From Cryptomeria japonica (lineage: Eukaryota; Streptophyta; Pinopsida; Cupressales; Cupressaceae): DNA of 64,000 nucleotides. Location of the stretch: assembly GCF_030272615.1 (NCBI RefSeq), contig NC_081405.1:311319235-311383234 (forward strand), in the 5' to 3' direction. Positions 34,980 through 48,527 of the stretch are shown here, piece by piece. Positions within the stretch are counted from its first letter, which is position 1, and each line of letters begins with the position of its first letter. The notes beneath the pieces are model-generated. The model searched no databases and was not told the DNA's origin. It worked only from the letters and a program-made list of their open reading frames with translations. The translations under genes and the position numbers were made by a program.

Positions 34980-37021
34980 GAGGGAGTTTTGTTTCTACCA
35001 AAGCCATTCAAACAAAAGAGTGTGGTCCCAAATTTGCCTTGGGTAGGGAGTCTTGGGAGTGGTCAACTCAGGTTTGACCCGTAGGTTAACTTCAGTTGGG
35101 TTTCTAAGGGGTCAAATGGACTCCTAGGGTCAGTTTTAGGGCTTTTCCAAAGGTCCAAAGGGTATACCTATGGGTTAGGGGTATTTTGAAACATGTGACT
35201 ACTCCCATGTGACTGTTTAGTCACCTCAAAAAGTGGTTTTTCCAAGGTGAGCAAAAATGCAACTTAGAAGGTTCCTCCTAGGATAGACAACCTTCCCTTT
35301 TGATGTCAAACTCTCTTCCCCATCCTCTCTCACCTTTTCCCTTTCCAGTTTTAGTAATATGTAAGAAGTTGGGAAGAGAAACAAATGGGAACTCGCACCT
35401 CACCCAAGGGGTTGGGAAGTGTGTGAGAGGCCTTCTTAGGCAAGGATTAGGGACTTAGTGAGTAATCACCCACTCTCCATTGTTGGAGATTATGTAATTT
35501 TTGAAATTTTAGTTGTAGGATAGAATTTTGGTGAAGGGTCGGTGGAAAGTTTATGTGGATTTGGGCAGATCATCCCCAACTAAGTCTAACATACCTATTG
35601 GCAGATTAAGGTTGGTTTTACTTCCTTATGTTTATGTGGTTTATGTTGTTTTTTTGAAAGAAAGAAAAGATTGTATGAAAAGATGTGTATATGTAATTGT
35701 TGTAGGAGAAAAATGTAAATTTTTATTTCCATGTTCTTTGTTTAAGTGTTCTTGTTTTGGGAGTGTCCAAGACCTCCTACTCTTGGGAGAGTAGGATGGT
35801 CTTGAGGTGGAAGAAGTATGACAGCCTTGGGTGAGAGGCTCTCCTTATGGAGAGTGATTCTCAAGGGTGTCCTTTGTGACCCTTGTTGCATAGCCTTGTG
35901 TATGCATTTGGGGGTCATAAGGGGAGAAAATATGGCTTTTATGCCTTTGGGGGGCATAAGGTGTGGAGATGAATTTTGTTGTATATTGTATTGCCATTAG
36001 GTGGCTTGAGTTGTATTATGCTTGCAATCTCCCCAATGGTACTTGGTCCACTTCCACTCGTGGAAAGTTCATCACTAATTGTGGTGAGAGTGTAGCTTGG
36101 GATGGGAAAATGCATGTTAAGTGTTTGCTTTTGTTGTTGTGTTGTTTGTTTGTTTGTGACCCGTCTAGTACTTGGTTCTCCAAGCTCGGGGGGTGGCTTC
36201 TAGTAAGCCTAGGCTAGGAGGTGAGCTCTCCATGGTCAAGTTGCATTTTTATTGCAGGTTGCTTGGGATGGGAAAGAAAAGAAGAAGAGCTTTGTTGCTA
36301 TTTTGTGTTGCAGAAAAATTTAAAAGAAAATGTATTTAATATTGTAGCTTGTATAAAAAGAAAGAGAGCTATGGCTGTATTTAATTTCCAAAAGAAAAGA
36401 AGTGTATTTATTGTATGCATATTCCTATGGAAGGGAAATAATAGCTAGGTTTTCAAACCCACTTGCATTATTATTTACTTTGTATTTGAAATTGCTAAAG
36501 AAATATATTTTTCCTACTTTGGTTAGTTTTACAAAGAAAAAGAGATGGAATATATGAACTTGTGTTTAAATCTTAAAAAATGATGTTGTTGCATTTATGT
36601 TTATTCTGCAAATAAATTAATTTTGTTTCTATATGTTCATTTATGTATATTAATGCTTCTGCAAATAAAAGAAATCTATCATTTATTTTTCCATTTAATG
36701 CAGAAAATAAATCTTATTGTAGTAGCTTATTTTATCAAAAAAAATAGCATTTAGTTTTAGTTTTATTTTGTTTACCAAAAGGAATTATACCTTAAGATCA
36801 CTGTTAGAATGCATTATTAGTTACAAAATGTTAGTTTTTAAACAAAAAAACGAAAATAGAATATAAAACATACATATTTCAGCCTAAAAAAAAAAGGATA
36901 TTTTCCCTTTAACATACTACAAATTATGATGGGAAAAATCCCTGCATGCTTTCTAAAACTATAAAAAAATTTAAAAAAAAGGGTAATCTCATAAGTCTGC
37001 CTAAATGAGTTATAAATAGCA

Positions 37022-37052
<31 letters not shown>

Positions 37053-37294
37053 ATTCATTTAAATGTTTATTCTGAAAATCTGTTTATTTAAAAAAAACAG
37101 TAATGTATTTTACTAGACCTGTTTATACATATATATATATATATAATGTTGGTTTATGCCTTTTAAGAAATTATTGCATGTTAATCTCTTAAACAACAAA
37201 AAAATGGATATATATATATATGTTTTTATTTAACATATTTTGTAAACACAAAAAAAAAACTTAAAAAAAAAAAAATTTCTTTGCAAAGGGAAGT

Positions 37295-37470
37295 GCGGGC
37301 CGCAGCCTTGGGTAGCGACACCCACAGTTTGCGGGAGCCCGCAACTGTGGGCGGCGACGTCCACAGGCTGCGGGAGCTCGCAGCTGTGGGCGGCGTCATC
37401 CACAGGGCTGCAGAACCCACAGTTATGGGCGGCACTGTCCGCAGCTCGCAGGTAACCCCCGCTCCACCTC
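37295..37470. repeat. GC-rich palindrome array in LTR B (about four units)
   Basis: Units start near 37321, 37361, 37400 and 37439 (period about 40). The first is CCCACAGTTTGCGGG facing CCCGCAACTGTGGG. The second is CCACAGGCTGCGGG facing CTCGCAGCTGTGGG. The third and fourth are decayed. Spacers are CGGCGACGT, CGGCGTCAT and CGGCACTGT. The relative position matches the array in A, but the repeat sequence is different. Confidence 0.8.
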
Positions 37471-37618
37471 CCTTCCTCCTTCGCCAAAAAACAAGGAAAC
37501 TCCCAGCTCGGCCCTGCGCGCGCCGCTGTGGGTAAAATGAGAAATAAAAAAAAATGCCACCTCCCATGGCCGCCGTCCAACCTTCGACCTGCACTCACAC
37601 ACACACACACACTCACAA

Positions 37619-37726
37619 GCCCTAACCCAGTTTCCGGGTTAGGGCAAAATGCTAATAGTTAAAGAAAAAAAAACATATGTATGTTAAAACACACATGCCC
37701 TAACCCTAATTTCGGGTTAGGGCAAA
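37619..37726 (+). other. Two GCCCTAACCC/GGGTTAGGGC hairpins in LTR B
   Basis: GCCCTAACCC and GGGTTAGGGC face each other at about 37619-37645 and again at 37697-37724, with loops of 7-8 bases (the second has an extra CTAA). LTR A has a weaker pair, CCCTAGCTCGGG with GGCTAGGG, near 30826-30850. Confidence 0.7.
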
Positions 37727-38519
37727 TACACTTGGGTATATTTTTAAAAAGAAATATGTGTGGGTTGGGTGTTTGAAAAGTTAGGGTAAGTTGTGAACTT
37801 TTAGAATTTCTTTAAAAAGCATATTTATATAATAAAGAAAAGAAAACCCCTTCCTCTTGGGAATATATATATATATATATATATGAAATTAAATTCTATA
37901 TTTATATGGAAACCAATAGTTATTTGTAAATTTAGTAATGCTCTTTTAATTATTAAATGGATAAAAAAAGCATTTTTAATAAGAAGATTTTAAACTCTTG
38001 GGAGGATAAATCTTAGAATTAAAAATGGATATAATAGCATTTTAATAAGAAGATTTTAAACTCTTGGGAGGTTAAATCTTAGGGGATTAAAGTGACCCAT
38101 GTATGTCAAGTTGGCCCTTTATTCTGAAATTTATTAGACACCTTTTAATTAATGGGAATTTTATTTAATAGATTTATTAATCAAAGAGTTAGGGTAAATT
38201 AATTTTAGACCCACTGTAATTTAAGGACTATAAGAGACTATTGGTCAATTAATTTAAAGATCATATATTAAGTTTGAGATTAATTGCTAAGAGAGTTTAA
38301 TTATTTATTAATGGAAGATTTGTGATAACTCTTTTGGAGAAATATTAGCTCGCTTATAACTTAGATTATTTATCGCCTAATTAATTTAATTGTTTGGTTC
38401 ACTCAAAACATAGTTAAGACCAAACTAGTTTGCATGATTTTAATTAAGTAGTCGTTCTAAGTTAAGTATTTAAAAAAAAAAAATTTATTCCGTTTGTGCC
38501 CAAAAGTTTGGGCATGACA

Positions 38520-38910
38520 CTTTCAGATCGCTGTAATCTCAATTTAGATCGCCAAGTCTCTTCTCTTCGCTACACTGCTCTTTCCTCTTGATCACATTGT
38601 GAAAAGTAAACCTTTGAAATGCCTTTTTAACCTCTGAAAACCTAATTTCATGTTGTAATAAATGCTTCAACTGGTTACCTTGATTTTAATGAAATCTCTT
38701 ACCAGAGCCTCAAATATCCATCAGATCTTTTGGATAACATCTACACACATTTTCTAAACCTTCTGCAACCTTTCGGAATCGGTTACAGATCTCCAAAGAG
38801 GGGGTTCGATTAATCTGCATGAAAAAATCCCCCTAAGGCTAAAAAGCCCTAGTTGCCGGATGAGGTTCGATCACTGGATTCAGGTATGGAGCCATTTTGC
38901 ACATTGGAAT
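38520..38910 (-). other. F interior between LTRs B and D
   Basis: About 390 bp of F left between two insertions, corresponding to the gag-aORF spacer of E1. No open frame. It contains CTTCGCTACACTGCTC, loosely like CTTCGCTCAGAAATTTTCCC at 3951-3970 of E1. Confidence 0.5.
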
Positions 38911-41900
38911 TATATTGCCTGCCAAAATACCCTAGAGAAATAAATCTAACTAACATGCACATAGAGAATTTTTTTTTATATCACTAGTTGCAACATATAT
39001 AATCAACTACTCATATGCATCTAACATTCATTTGTTGGCCATTTGGTGGAATTGATTATGTGTTGCATTGATGTTTTGTCATTGATGTCAACACTAGCTA
39101 TTTGGATGCTTTATCGACACCCTTCTGGTCCCGGTAGGTTGAGTAGTTTCTAATTGGTTTGGATCTGGCATGATCTAGTAGGCTCCAATATGGTTTGGTT
39201 ATGAAATTGGCTTAATCATGATACTCATGTTCATATACAGTTAGTTGGTTTTGGTCTGGTGATTAGATGCTATCCTATTTGCTTAGAAGCTTGGCTTGTG
39301 GTTCCAATGAGGGTTTCACTGGCAGAGCTTTTGATGAAGATATTTGATGATATACATAATTGGTGTTGATGTAGCTTCTGGTGGAGATTCAGGATGTTGT
39401 TGGTGATCATGTTTGAGACTTGGTGGATGGAGATCATTTCTTTAGTCTGTGGACCTATATTGGGTCATAGTTGATCTAGGTTATGGACCGATTTAATGTA
39501 ACGTGTGGATTGGACCTGTCAATGTGTTTCTGAGATGTCTTATGTATTGGATATTATTTGTTTGGTCTAAGGCCAACATGTTTTATAACTATGTAATTGG
39601 TTTATTGTCTGGTAGCTGACCTGATTGTTCATGATCGAGGGTTTTGTATATATATATGATGTAAGATCTCATTGTAGATCATGGTAGGTATAAGGTCAAA
39701 TATGGATATGTAATGTATGAATAATGTAATATAATTTAGGCAAAGGATTTGGTTGATCATTGGAGATCGAATTGGGTTTATGTAAGAGAATTTAGTCCTC
39801 TGGTATTGAGCTTAACTGGAACTATACTCCGACATAGGAGATGATATCTTTGCAGTTCAAAAACTTCTTCCGGATTGTAGTATGGATTTCTATGTCGTTA
39901 GTGCACTCTAGGTTGTTGGCCTTCCTGCAAGTGCAGGCCCCTCAATTTTAATTCACATACTTACTACAAAAGTATTATCAGACCATGGGTAGGCTTCCCA
40001 CCATGGTTTTTCCCTTTACCGGGTTTTCCATGAATAAATCTTGGTGTCATATGGATGGTATTTATTTTGTGATTATTGTTTATGCTTAATTGGTTTAACT
40101 ACTATTCTGGTATTTGGTTTAAGCATTCTGGTATTAATGTTTTGGGTTCTGGTATTAAAGTTTTAATTGCTTAAGGTTTCAGTAATCTGTGACAACTGAT
40201 TCACCCCCCCTCTTAGTTGTCTTCCAACTATTTGAACTGTCTAACATCATTAACATGATAAACAATCAACTATCATGAACATCACAAATACATGAGCACA
40301 TAACACAAGCATAAACAAACACAGTTGCACTAATAAAATCTATCTTCCCTAGGGTATCTCAACACTACTACTTAAACTAAACATAGAACATTTCCTAACC
40401 AATAGTATCCATCCCCAACATGATATCATATTTACTTCCATTATCCAAGTGCAATCTAAACTTATTATCTTTTAATCTTTTCATGCATTTACATATGATC
40501 CATTACTCTAATTTAAAATGATTACATCCATTAACTCTATATAACATCAATTAACCATAGCAATATGATCTAACTACAACATCATGAATATAAAACCAAG
40601 TGCACATCCATATTCCAATATCAACACTCCCATTAATGAAACATTCTCAAGATATATATGATACATATATATTAACCTAACATCAACTAATAGTTACATG
40701 AGTACAATGTTCTTTGCATCAATGAGAATATCTCTCAAATACAATTACATATTCATACCAAATGAATCTTATACAATAATCTACTACATCCATGAGATGC
40801 AACAAAAGAATCCACACCCACGCAAAAGCATCCAATGAAGAACATCCTAATGGAAGAAGGCATCAAACCACCTCACCATGTGGAACCAAAGATAGGAGAT
40901 GACACAAGATTCCACACACACTCTAGATCTAAGTTGAAACCTAACAACCAAAGAGGAAATCAAACCTAAAGCACAAAATAAGAAAACATCCTAAAACAAC
41001 CAAGAAACCTTCAAAGGCAACTCCACATCAAGGCATAAGGAACTAGGACCAACATGTAGGGAAGAGTGTCATCACATTCTATCAGAGGATATCCTAGAAC
41101 CCAACCCGACATCCATGATAAACATGCGAAACTGTCTCAACCTTTGAGGAAATCAAGGGAGTTTGGTTTATTTGGTTACCAGATCACCCACCTCATTTCG
41201 GTTTCTGGTCCATGAGATAGGCACTACAAAACATGTTTATTATATTTTTTAGATGAGTTACTACTACCCAACCCACCTAAAATTAATTATTATGTTGTCA
41301 CTTGTTAATTACAAGAAAAAATCCAATGAGATATCCAAATGGTCTAGACCCCAACTCTATTACTCAAGAATCCTAGCAGTGTATTCCTTGTAACCTCAAC
41401 AGACTCATGGAAGTCCACCCCCCCTAATGATGCACCTAGGCCTCAACAACACATGAAATAAAACAAGAAGGCTCACAAAACACAATCCATCTTACCAAGA
41501 TAAAGTCTCATAAATGTACAATGAGCTAACCACATAATCCACATAGATCTCATAAATCAACAAAGACCAAGAAGACAAAAATAGATAGTCTAGCACATTT
41601 GCATCACTGTGCAACACATTTGAAATATTCTGCAACACTTTGTAGATTATTGTAGTGCATCTAATAAATCCTATCACATGAAGGTTCTAGCGCATATAAT
41701 AATTGTTAGCGAATATGCATTATTCTGCAGTGCTTATGCGACATAGAATAGCACATTCAACAATTGAAACAACACATAACAAAGGAATTAGGGCATATGT
41801 GGATTTAGCGCATTTACTCAGAAACACGGATGTGAATAATAAACTTTTGGCAAAAAGCAAAAATCATAGATCCGATAAAAGGCTTCGAAAAACATAAGAC

Positions 41901-43777
41901 AAAGAACACAAATACAAAGCTGAGCTGAATAACAGGGTTTTAAAGCTCAAAAGTAAATATATAAAACACAAGAGAACAAAAAAGTTTATGAGAAATACTC
42001 TCGACAATGCCTAATATGAGTATTCTCAAACAACCAAACAAGGCACAAACCTCTCAAATTTCAATGAGGGGAATTCACAACAACACCAAATCCTTAACTC
42101 TCATTCAAAAAGAGCACACAGGAAACCAGGGAAACCCAAATCACAAAGAATATAGCAGACCAAATACATCAAGAAAAATAATTGTAGACAATTTATTTTC
42201 CCCCTAAACTATATTAAAATATATTATAATTTCATAAATAAAACTATGCAACTATACAAACTATATAAATGGAATATTTTTCCCAAAAATCCAGAGAAGA
42301 AACACGAAGAAGACAATCTTTCAAAATTGAAAATATAGAAGCAAGAACCTCCAACTTGGTAAGAGCTGAAAAGATAATTGATGAAGAAGATTGAAATCCA
42401 AACAAGCCCAAGCAATCCAACTCCAGTAGGCAACCAAAATTCAATTCTAGAAAAATGCATCCCAAAAGCCAACCCTTGGGAAATCACAGGAAATCCAATA
42501 AATAGAAATCAAAACGCAAACTATACAATAATGTTGGCCAATAAGAATAATAGACTAAATAATATTTCTTACCAACCCTTACCAAAATCCAAGGTAAAGA
42601 TTCTTAAAATGATATTTAATTTACTTACCCAATAAACTCAACCAACTATACAATAGGGTAGGTAGGATAAATATTTATTTAATCAACCCAAGAGGGTAAA
42701 TAACAAATAATAATATAAACAACCAATCATAAATAAAACCATGGGCACAATTAAATACAAATCCCAATAATTAAATAGAATAAACCAAGGGATATACATA
42801 AATTAAAGCCACAATAAAATAATCAAAGGCTATAAATAATTAAATATCAAAGCCTTAATATAACAAATTAATATTAATAATAATTCTTAACCAATTTGAT
42901 TAAATAATAAATGTCCAATGATATTAAATCATTTTACCAATATTACTCTCTCAATTATTTATTTATCTTATTATTACCAACTACATATTTATTTTATTAT
43001 TATAAACTATATGTCTATTAATTTATTTATTATTAAACTGTATTGATTAATTAATTAATAATTAAGTCAATCAATACATACAACACTCCAAGCATACCGA
43101 CAAAAGGAAACTCAAGAGATCACTCGACACTGAATGACAACTCACACAAAGACTGACAAGGGTAATCAATCTTAAACCTAGAGTGTACAATGGGATTTTA
43201 TGTCCACTCTAATCAACTTGCCATTGGGATAAGACACGCTTGGACCTGTGAAGCCAAGTGGAGTCAATGTCTTGTACTTGCAAATCCTGCATCCACAAAG
43301 CCATGATACAACATATACAATATATAATAATAGGCAAGTGATAGAGAATCACAATGGCACATCCCGCTCGCAATGAGTGATGTGACATTGTCCCTATCAC
43401 AAAGACAATGTTAGACACTTGCAAACAATCAAGCAATATCATAACCAATCTCACATCATGAATTAGGGTTAGTACATCATAATATATCATCAAATCATCA
43501 TAAACAAGTATAAACAACACATAGAATAGGTGCATATAAATCATCAAATGAGAATCTACCATCATGATAACTCATAGTCATATAAAAATCCATAATGTCA
43601 TCATCCACATGGAATAATAATGTCAAATGCAAGTATAATACATCCAATACCCATAATAAAGCATCCAAATAAGTAAATCCATAAATATCTACCAAAAGCA
43701 TCTCAAAGCAGTCTATGCTATATTAATATAGTCTATCGATGCACCAAAAGAAAGATGAATCAAGGAGGAGCACTACA
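38911..43777 (-). repeat. D: giant solo LTR (3.65 kb net), split by E
   Basis: Begins TATATTGCCTGCC (C: TGTAATGCCCCACC) and ends GGAGCACTACA (C: GGGGTACTACA), flanked by GGAAT (38906-38910) and AGAAT (43778-43782), one mismatch. Parts: 38911-39032 and 40252-43777. Similar to C at both ends and at 43230-43300 (GGACCTGTGAAGCCAAG; C: GGGCCTGTGAAGCCAGC at 31932). It is more decayed than A or B. No coding capacity seen; short ORFs are not conserved. Confidence 0.65.
39033..40246 (+). repeat. E: copia-type solo LTR (1,214 bp) nested in D
   Basis: TGTTGGCCATTTGGTGG to CTGTCTAACA, flanked by exact TCATT (39028-39032 and 40247-40251). It contains the shared module CCCACCATGGTTTTTCCC and GGGTTTTCCATG near 39998-40032, and ACTGATTCACCCCCCC near the end. 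Same family as H (47260-48336), in opposite orientation. Confidence 0.85.
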
Positions 43778-43786
43778 AGAATATTA

Positions 43787-44883
43787 TTTCTTCATGCACA
43801 TTTTCTTATGTTGATCTCTGACTTCATCTACTTTAGCTTTGCCTTTCTCATCTGATTTGCCTTTGTTAACCAGATTATTATTCCTACTTCTGCAATACCT
43901 TGCAATGTGTCCTCGTTTGTTGCATGCACGACAAACAACGTTTCTCTACATAGGTCTGAAATTCATCTGATTTGGTCTCATAATGCCTTGGTTAGAAATA
44001 TGTCCAAACATCCCACATGCAAAAAATCTCCTATTCTGAAAGTTATTCATCATTGTACACATGTTTGAATCGTGACCAAAATTGTTGCATTTGAAACATT
44101 GACCAATAAAAGTAGAAACATTGTTCATCATGTTATTCATCATCCCATTATTCATCCTACTTCTACATTGGTTTTCCATATGATTGAATCTATTGCAAGT
44201 AAAGCATCTACCATTAAATTTATAGGCATTAGGCTGTCTTACCGGAGGATTCTTGCTCTTCTGATGATTAGGTTTTGCATTGCTCTATCTAGAACTGCAT
44301 GATTCTCCTTTCTAATATCCAAGTCCTGTAGTGTCCTTTCCATGTCTTTGACTTTCTAGCATCTCATATAGCCTTGTTGAGATAGCATTAAATTTGTCTT
44401 TGTATTCATTTTCAATATAAAGGTCATATCTTAAGGAAATAATCTATCTTTCAAGTTCTTGACCATCATTGCTTGATTTCATCAATTCAAGTTTCAGCTG
44501 ATCATTCTCATAGGCCAGTCTGCAACATTCATTTGATCTATCTTTCAATGATTGAGCCAGAGTTTCTTCATTCTTCTTTCAGTCTTCAATCTCCTTAGTC
44601 AACTTCATCACAATGGATTGCATCTCATCCATCAGAACAACATTCTCTTTAGCAAGCTTTTCACATTCATGAGACTTGGCTTGATTTTCAATACTTTGCT
44701 CTTCTTTTTCTTTCAGCTTCTCCATCAACTCTTTCCTCTTGTCTTTTGAAGTGATTAAATGCTCTTTCAATGTCTCAAAGAAATCTTCAACTGCACTCAA
44801 GTTTCTCTTCAAGGAACTTCATTTCTTGATGCATCAAGATCCTGAAGTGCCACATTAAGCTGTCTCTGCAAATCGGAATCCAT
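43787..44883 (-). pseudogene. gag-like protein of F, broken
   Basis: The likely start is the ATG at 44883 (MDSDLQRQLNVALQDLDA). It is followed by a one-base frameshift near 44815 into a coiled coil (44812-44579, KEHLITSKDKRKELMEKLKE), with stops near 44578 and 44440. Then comes a GLGY motif and four knuckles: CFTCNRFNHMENQC, CFKCNNFGHDSNMC, a damaged FFACGMFGHISNQG, and CRACNKRGHIARYC. A Met/Asn run (MNNGMMNNMMNN) between the first two is an expansion of the linker. Same architecture as the E1 gag; an RNA-binding packaging protein by family. Confidence 0.75.
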
Positions 44884-44937
44884 TGATTCAATCTTTCGGA
44901 TCTTCCTCAAGCTATTAAGATTCCTTGGAGGAACTAG

Positions 44938-44949
44938 GCTTTGATACTA
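44938..44949 (-). other. F primer binding site
   Basis: Minus strand TAGTATCAAAGC, one base from the E1 site, two bases from the 5' LTR as in E1. Confidence 0.8.
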
Positions 44950-44951
44950 AT

Positions 44952-46100
44952 TGTTGGAATCATTAAGAACTAAGGAAGGTGGGGTGAATCAATTTTTTGT
45001 AATATACAAACTTGTTATACTGATTCTTAAACCACTAGATGCATAAGAAAGGGATCAAAGTGCAGAAACATAAAGCAAACAACCATGCAACCATAGCGCC
45101 AAGATTTTTTACATGGAAGCCCAAATGGGAAAAACCATAGTGGGTTTTAACCCACAATATTATTCCACTAAGTCTAGTAGAAAAACAATATTAAAAAAGG
45201 GGAATGCACTTGCATTCATGAACACTACCTAGAGCTCACTACTCAAATACAAAATCAGGGCTACAACCCTAGAGGAAGGCTCACTACCTCACAAGAGATT
45301 ACAAACTTATTACAATAACTACTGAACTAGAAAATAGCATCTGATTATGCATCATGTAGGAAAGGTGAAGTAACATTAACTTGTTCTAGTTAAGTACAAA
45401 ATGATCCGTTGCAACTGATCTTCTTATCTACTCTACATTGCTCTGCAACTGCTTACCAGATAAACTAAAGTCAATTTCTTCAAAAAATTCTATCACATCA
45501 TATCACACACCAAAGGCATCATCCAAAATGGTCTTATATATCCACACATACAAAATTAATCTTCCACAAGTCGGCTTCACCAAAATATGAAAATATGAGA
45601 CGTGTAGCTGCAAGTCGGCTTCAATCTTCACAAAAAATTATATCAAACCAAAAACACATGATCACATGCTTTCTATAGGTCTCACATATGAACCCAAACA
45701 TATTTCCAATCACCAGAATCTAATTAATGAATCCGGTCACATGTTACACCATCAAATAGAGGAAATACTTTGTTTCACTGTTCTACTGGATACCAAATCT
45801 TCAAACAAGTGTAAGAGTCAATACCAGAGGGTCGATTTGCATGATAATATCCTTTAGATACTCAACCAGCTAACCTTGATAAATGCTTCACCAGAAGTGA
45901 GAGCAATCTCAAAATTGTACACTGAGAATCATCGAGCAAACTGATATCAGAAAACATACTAAAGACAATCGGTTAATCAAAATTCCATACCGGATCAGAT
46001 CAACAGACTGAGTTGCCATCAATAGAAACTCCTAAGAATATACAAGCATCATGAACCATCAATATTCATAGGAGCCTCACTGGAACATCAAATGCCAACA
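44952..46100 (-). repeat. F 5' LTR (1,149 bp)
   Basis: TGTTGGAATC at 44952 to ATGCCAACA at 46100. Uninterrupted homologue of 23797-24428 plus 32377-32875, which proves that C inserted into the other copy. It includes CCTAGAGCTCACTACTC and the GGGAAAAACCATAGTGGG module. Confidence 0.9.
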
Positions 46101-46437
46101 CCTCTCTCCCCCTCCCCCTAATTACTCTCTCTCTCTCTTGACCTCTTTCCCCTTTCTCTCCTTATCCCTCCCTTTCCCTTTTTGGACTCCTCTCCCCCCT
46201 CCCTTTCTGAACCCCTCTCCCTCTCCCCCCCCTCTCTCTCTCTCCCCCTATCCTCTTTACTCCCTTTTTCACCCCCTCGAGCCCTTTCCCCTTCTCTCCT
46301 TATGTATCCCTCTCCCTTTCCCCTTCAGGACTCCTCTCTCCCCCTCCCTTTCCCAACCCCTTTCCCTATCCACTTCTCTTTCTCTCTCACTCTCCCTATC
46401 TCCTTCTATCCCTTTCCCACTACCTTGATCCCTTTAC

Positions 46438-46490
<53 letters not shown>

Positions 46491-47259
46491 CTTTACTCAC
46501 TTTTGCACCCCCTCGAGACCTTTCCCCTTCTCTCCTTATGTATCCCTCTCCCTTTCCCCTTCAGGACTCCTCTCTCCCCCTCCCTTTCCCAACCCCTTTC
46601 CCTATCCCCCCCCTCTCTCTCTCTCCCTATCCCCTTCTATCCCTTACCCACTACCTTGAGCCCTTTCCCCTTCTCTCCCTATCTCTTCCCTTATCTCTCT
46701 CTCACTCTCTCTTTCTCTCCCTTTCCCACCCCCTCAAGCCCTTTCCCCTTCTCTCTCTGTCTCTCTTGATACTTCTATCTCCTCCCCTCTCCCCTCTCAA
46801 ACTCACCCTAATTACTCTCTCTCCCCATCCCTTTCCCAACCCCTCTCCCTTTCCCTTATCTCCCTCTCTTTTTTGATACTTCCAAATCCTCCTCTCTCCC
46901 CTCCCCCTAATTACTCTCTCTCTATATCCCTTTTACATTCTCTCCCCTTATCCCTTGCTAACCTACTCTCCCTCCCCCCTCTCTCTCTATATCACTTTCC
47001 CCTTCACTCCCTATCTCTCCCTCTCCCTTTCCCCTTCTCTCTCTATCTATCACTCTCTCCCTATCCCTTGCCAACCCCCTCTCCCTCTGTCCCCCCTCTC
47101 TCCCTCTCCCTATAATCCTTTCCCCTTTCTCTCCCTATCTTTCCCTTTCCCCTTTTGGATTCCTCTCTCCCCCCTCCCTTGCCCAATTTCTATCCCTCTC
47201 CCCTTCTCTCTATCTCTCATTCTCCCTATCCCCTTCTCTCCCTTTCCCACCCCTTCAAG
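46101..47259 (+). repeat. Polypyrimidine tract, segment 2
   Basis: More than 90% C/T. It includes a CT run at 46440-46489 and a near-exact direct repeat of about 130 bp (46265-46375 against 46505-46612, sharing CCCCCTCGAG and TCCTTATGTATCCCTC words). The TTGATACTTC word seen at the G insertion site occurs at 46765 and 46873. Serine/proline/leucine ORFs here are compositional. Confidence 0.9.
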
Positions 47260-48336
47260 TGTTAGGAACTGAAAGGATAATTGAGAGGGAGGGGGGGTGA
47301 ATCAGTTGTCCATGAATTTCAACCCAATTATAACTTAATCAAACTTAATTATTGATACCAGTAAAATAAACTTAATGTTGGTTAACAGATTAACAGTTAA
47401 TATCAATACTGGTGAAACTTAATGCATGGAACAGAAAGAGAAACAACATCCATAACACATAAGACATATATTTTGATGTGGAAACCCTGTAAGGGGATTA
47501 AACATGGTGGGAAACCTTACACAGAATTAGATGATACTACTGTAGATAGTATGTGTATACAAATGGGGTCTACACATGCAAAAAGATCAACTGCCTAGAG
47601 CACAGTCCTCAAATGGGAGTCACAATGAGTATAGTAGGATGGTTAAATCCTAGAATAATGTACTGCTCAAAATAGCATCTCCAATGCTAGATTCAGTACT
47701 AGTTAAGCTCTGATAAACACCTTCAAACCTTCCTTGAATCTTCTCTATGGTCTGCTCATATGATCTTCAATATTTGCACATACCATGTTACAATACCATA
47801 CCATAACCTTACATACCATGTCTCATCTCACAAATGAGATCTTACATATATAAAAAACCTAAGACCAAATGTGTAGGTCAGCTCACTAAGAATATTACAA
47901 TTAAATCAATTAAAAATAAGTCTTGATGTGATGCATCATGTCAAATCAATACATTTACAACAATATCCAATCAACAAATCATCTCCATAACGTGCCATGC
48001 TGATTTGGAATAGATAACACATACTGGTCCATAACCTAGACCAATCTTCCAGTAACAACAAATATGTCAACTTGATTAGACCAATAATCAAAATACCAAA
48101 ACCAAGTATCCAAACCATGTCTTCGACATAATCAAGTGATCCCCAGATGATAACAAGTCATCACCAATGCCGGTGAACCATATAACCTGCCGATGAACAA
48201 TATACTGGTGACTCTGCATAAGTCACTGACCTTGCCGATGAACACAATGTGCAGGTTGAACATAACCATAGATCTACAAAAGGATAAGTATTGATATCAA
48301 TGACAAAACTAATGCAACACATCCATAATACCAACA
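47260..48336 (-). repeat. H: copia-type solo LTR (1,077 bp) in the tract
   Basis: TGTTAGGAACTG to ATAATACCAACA, flanked by TCAAG (47255-47259) and TCAAT (48337-48341), one mismatch. The tract continues directly on both sides. On the minus strand it starts TGTTGGTATTATGG and ends TTTCAGTTCCTAACA, like solo LTR E. The shared module reads as CATGGTGGGAAACC near 47504. Confidence 0.8.
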
Positions 48337-48341
48337 TCAAT

Positions 48342-48429
48342 CCCTTTCCCCTTCTCTCCTGGTCTCTCCCTCTCTCTTTCCCCTTCTGGAATCCTCTCTC
48401 CCCCTCCCTTTCCCAATCCCTCTCCCTCT

Positions 48430-48527
<98 letters not shown>

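Larger units (their letters stand above)
34262..38519 (+). repeat. B: giant solo LTR (4,258 bp) in F
   Basis: Begins TATGAGGCCCTACC (A: TGTGAGGCCTCACC) and ends GGGCATGACA, flanked by exact CTTTC (34257-34261 and 38520-38524). It interrupts F between the aORF start and gag. Same family and orientation as A, with long conserved blocks (for example 34720-34985, 35430-36240 and 38480-38519). Short ORFs in 35500-36450 are not conserved as proteins with A. Many TA runs and A-runs. Confidence 0.85.

Noticed and set aside
37226-37616. Overlapping ORFs across the GC array in LTR B
   Set aside because: Same reason: GC-rich repeat, no stops by composition, no similarity to the ORFs of LTR A.
37619-37726. 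Interstitial telomere repeat (CCCTAA words)
   Set aside because: Only one or two words in each place and arranged as inverted pairs, not a tandem telomere array.
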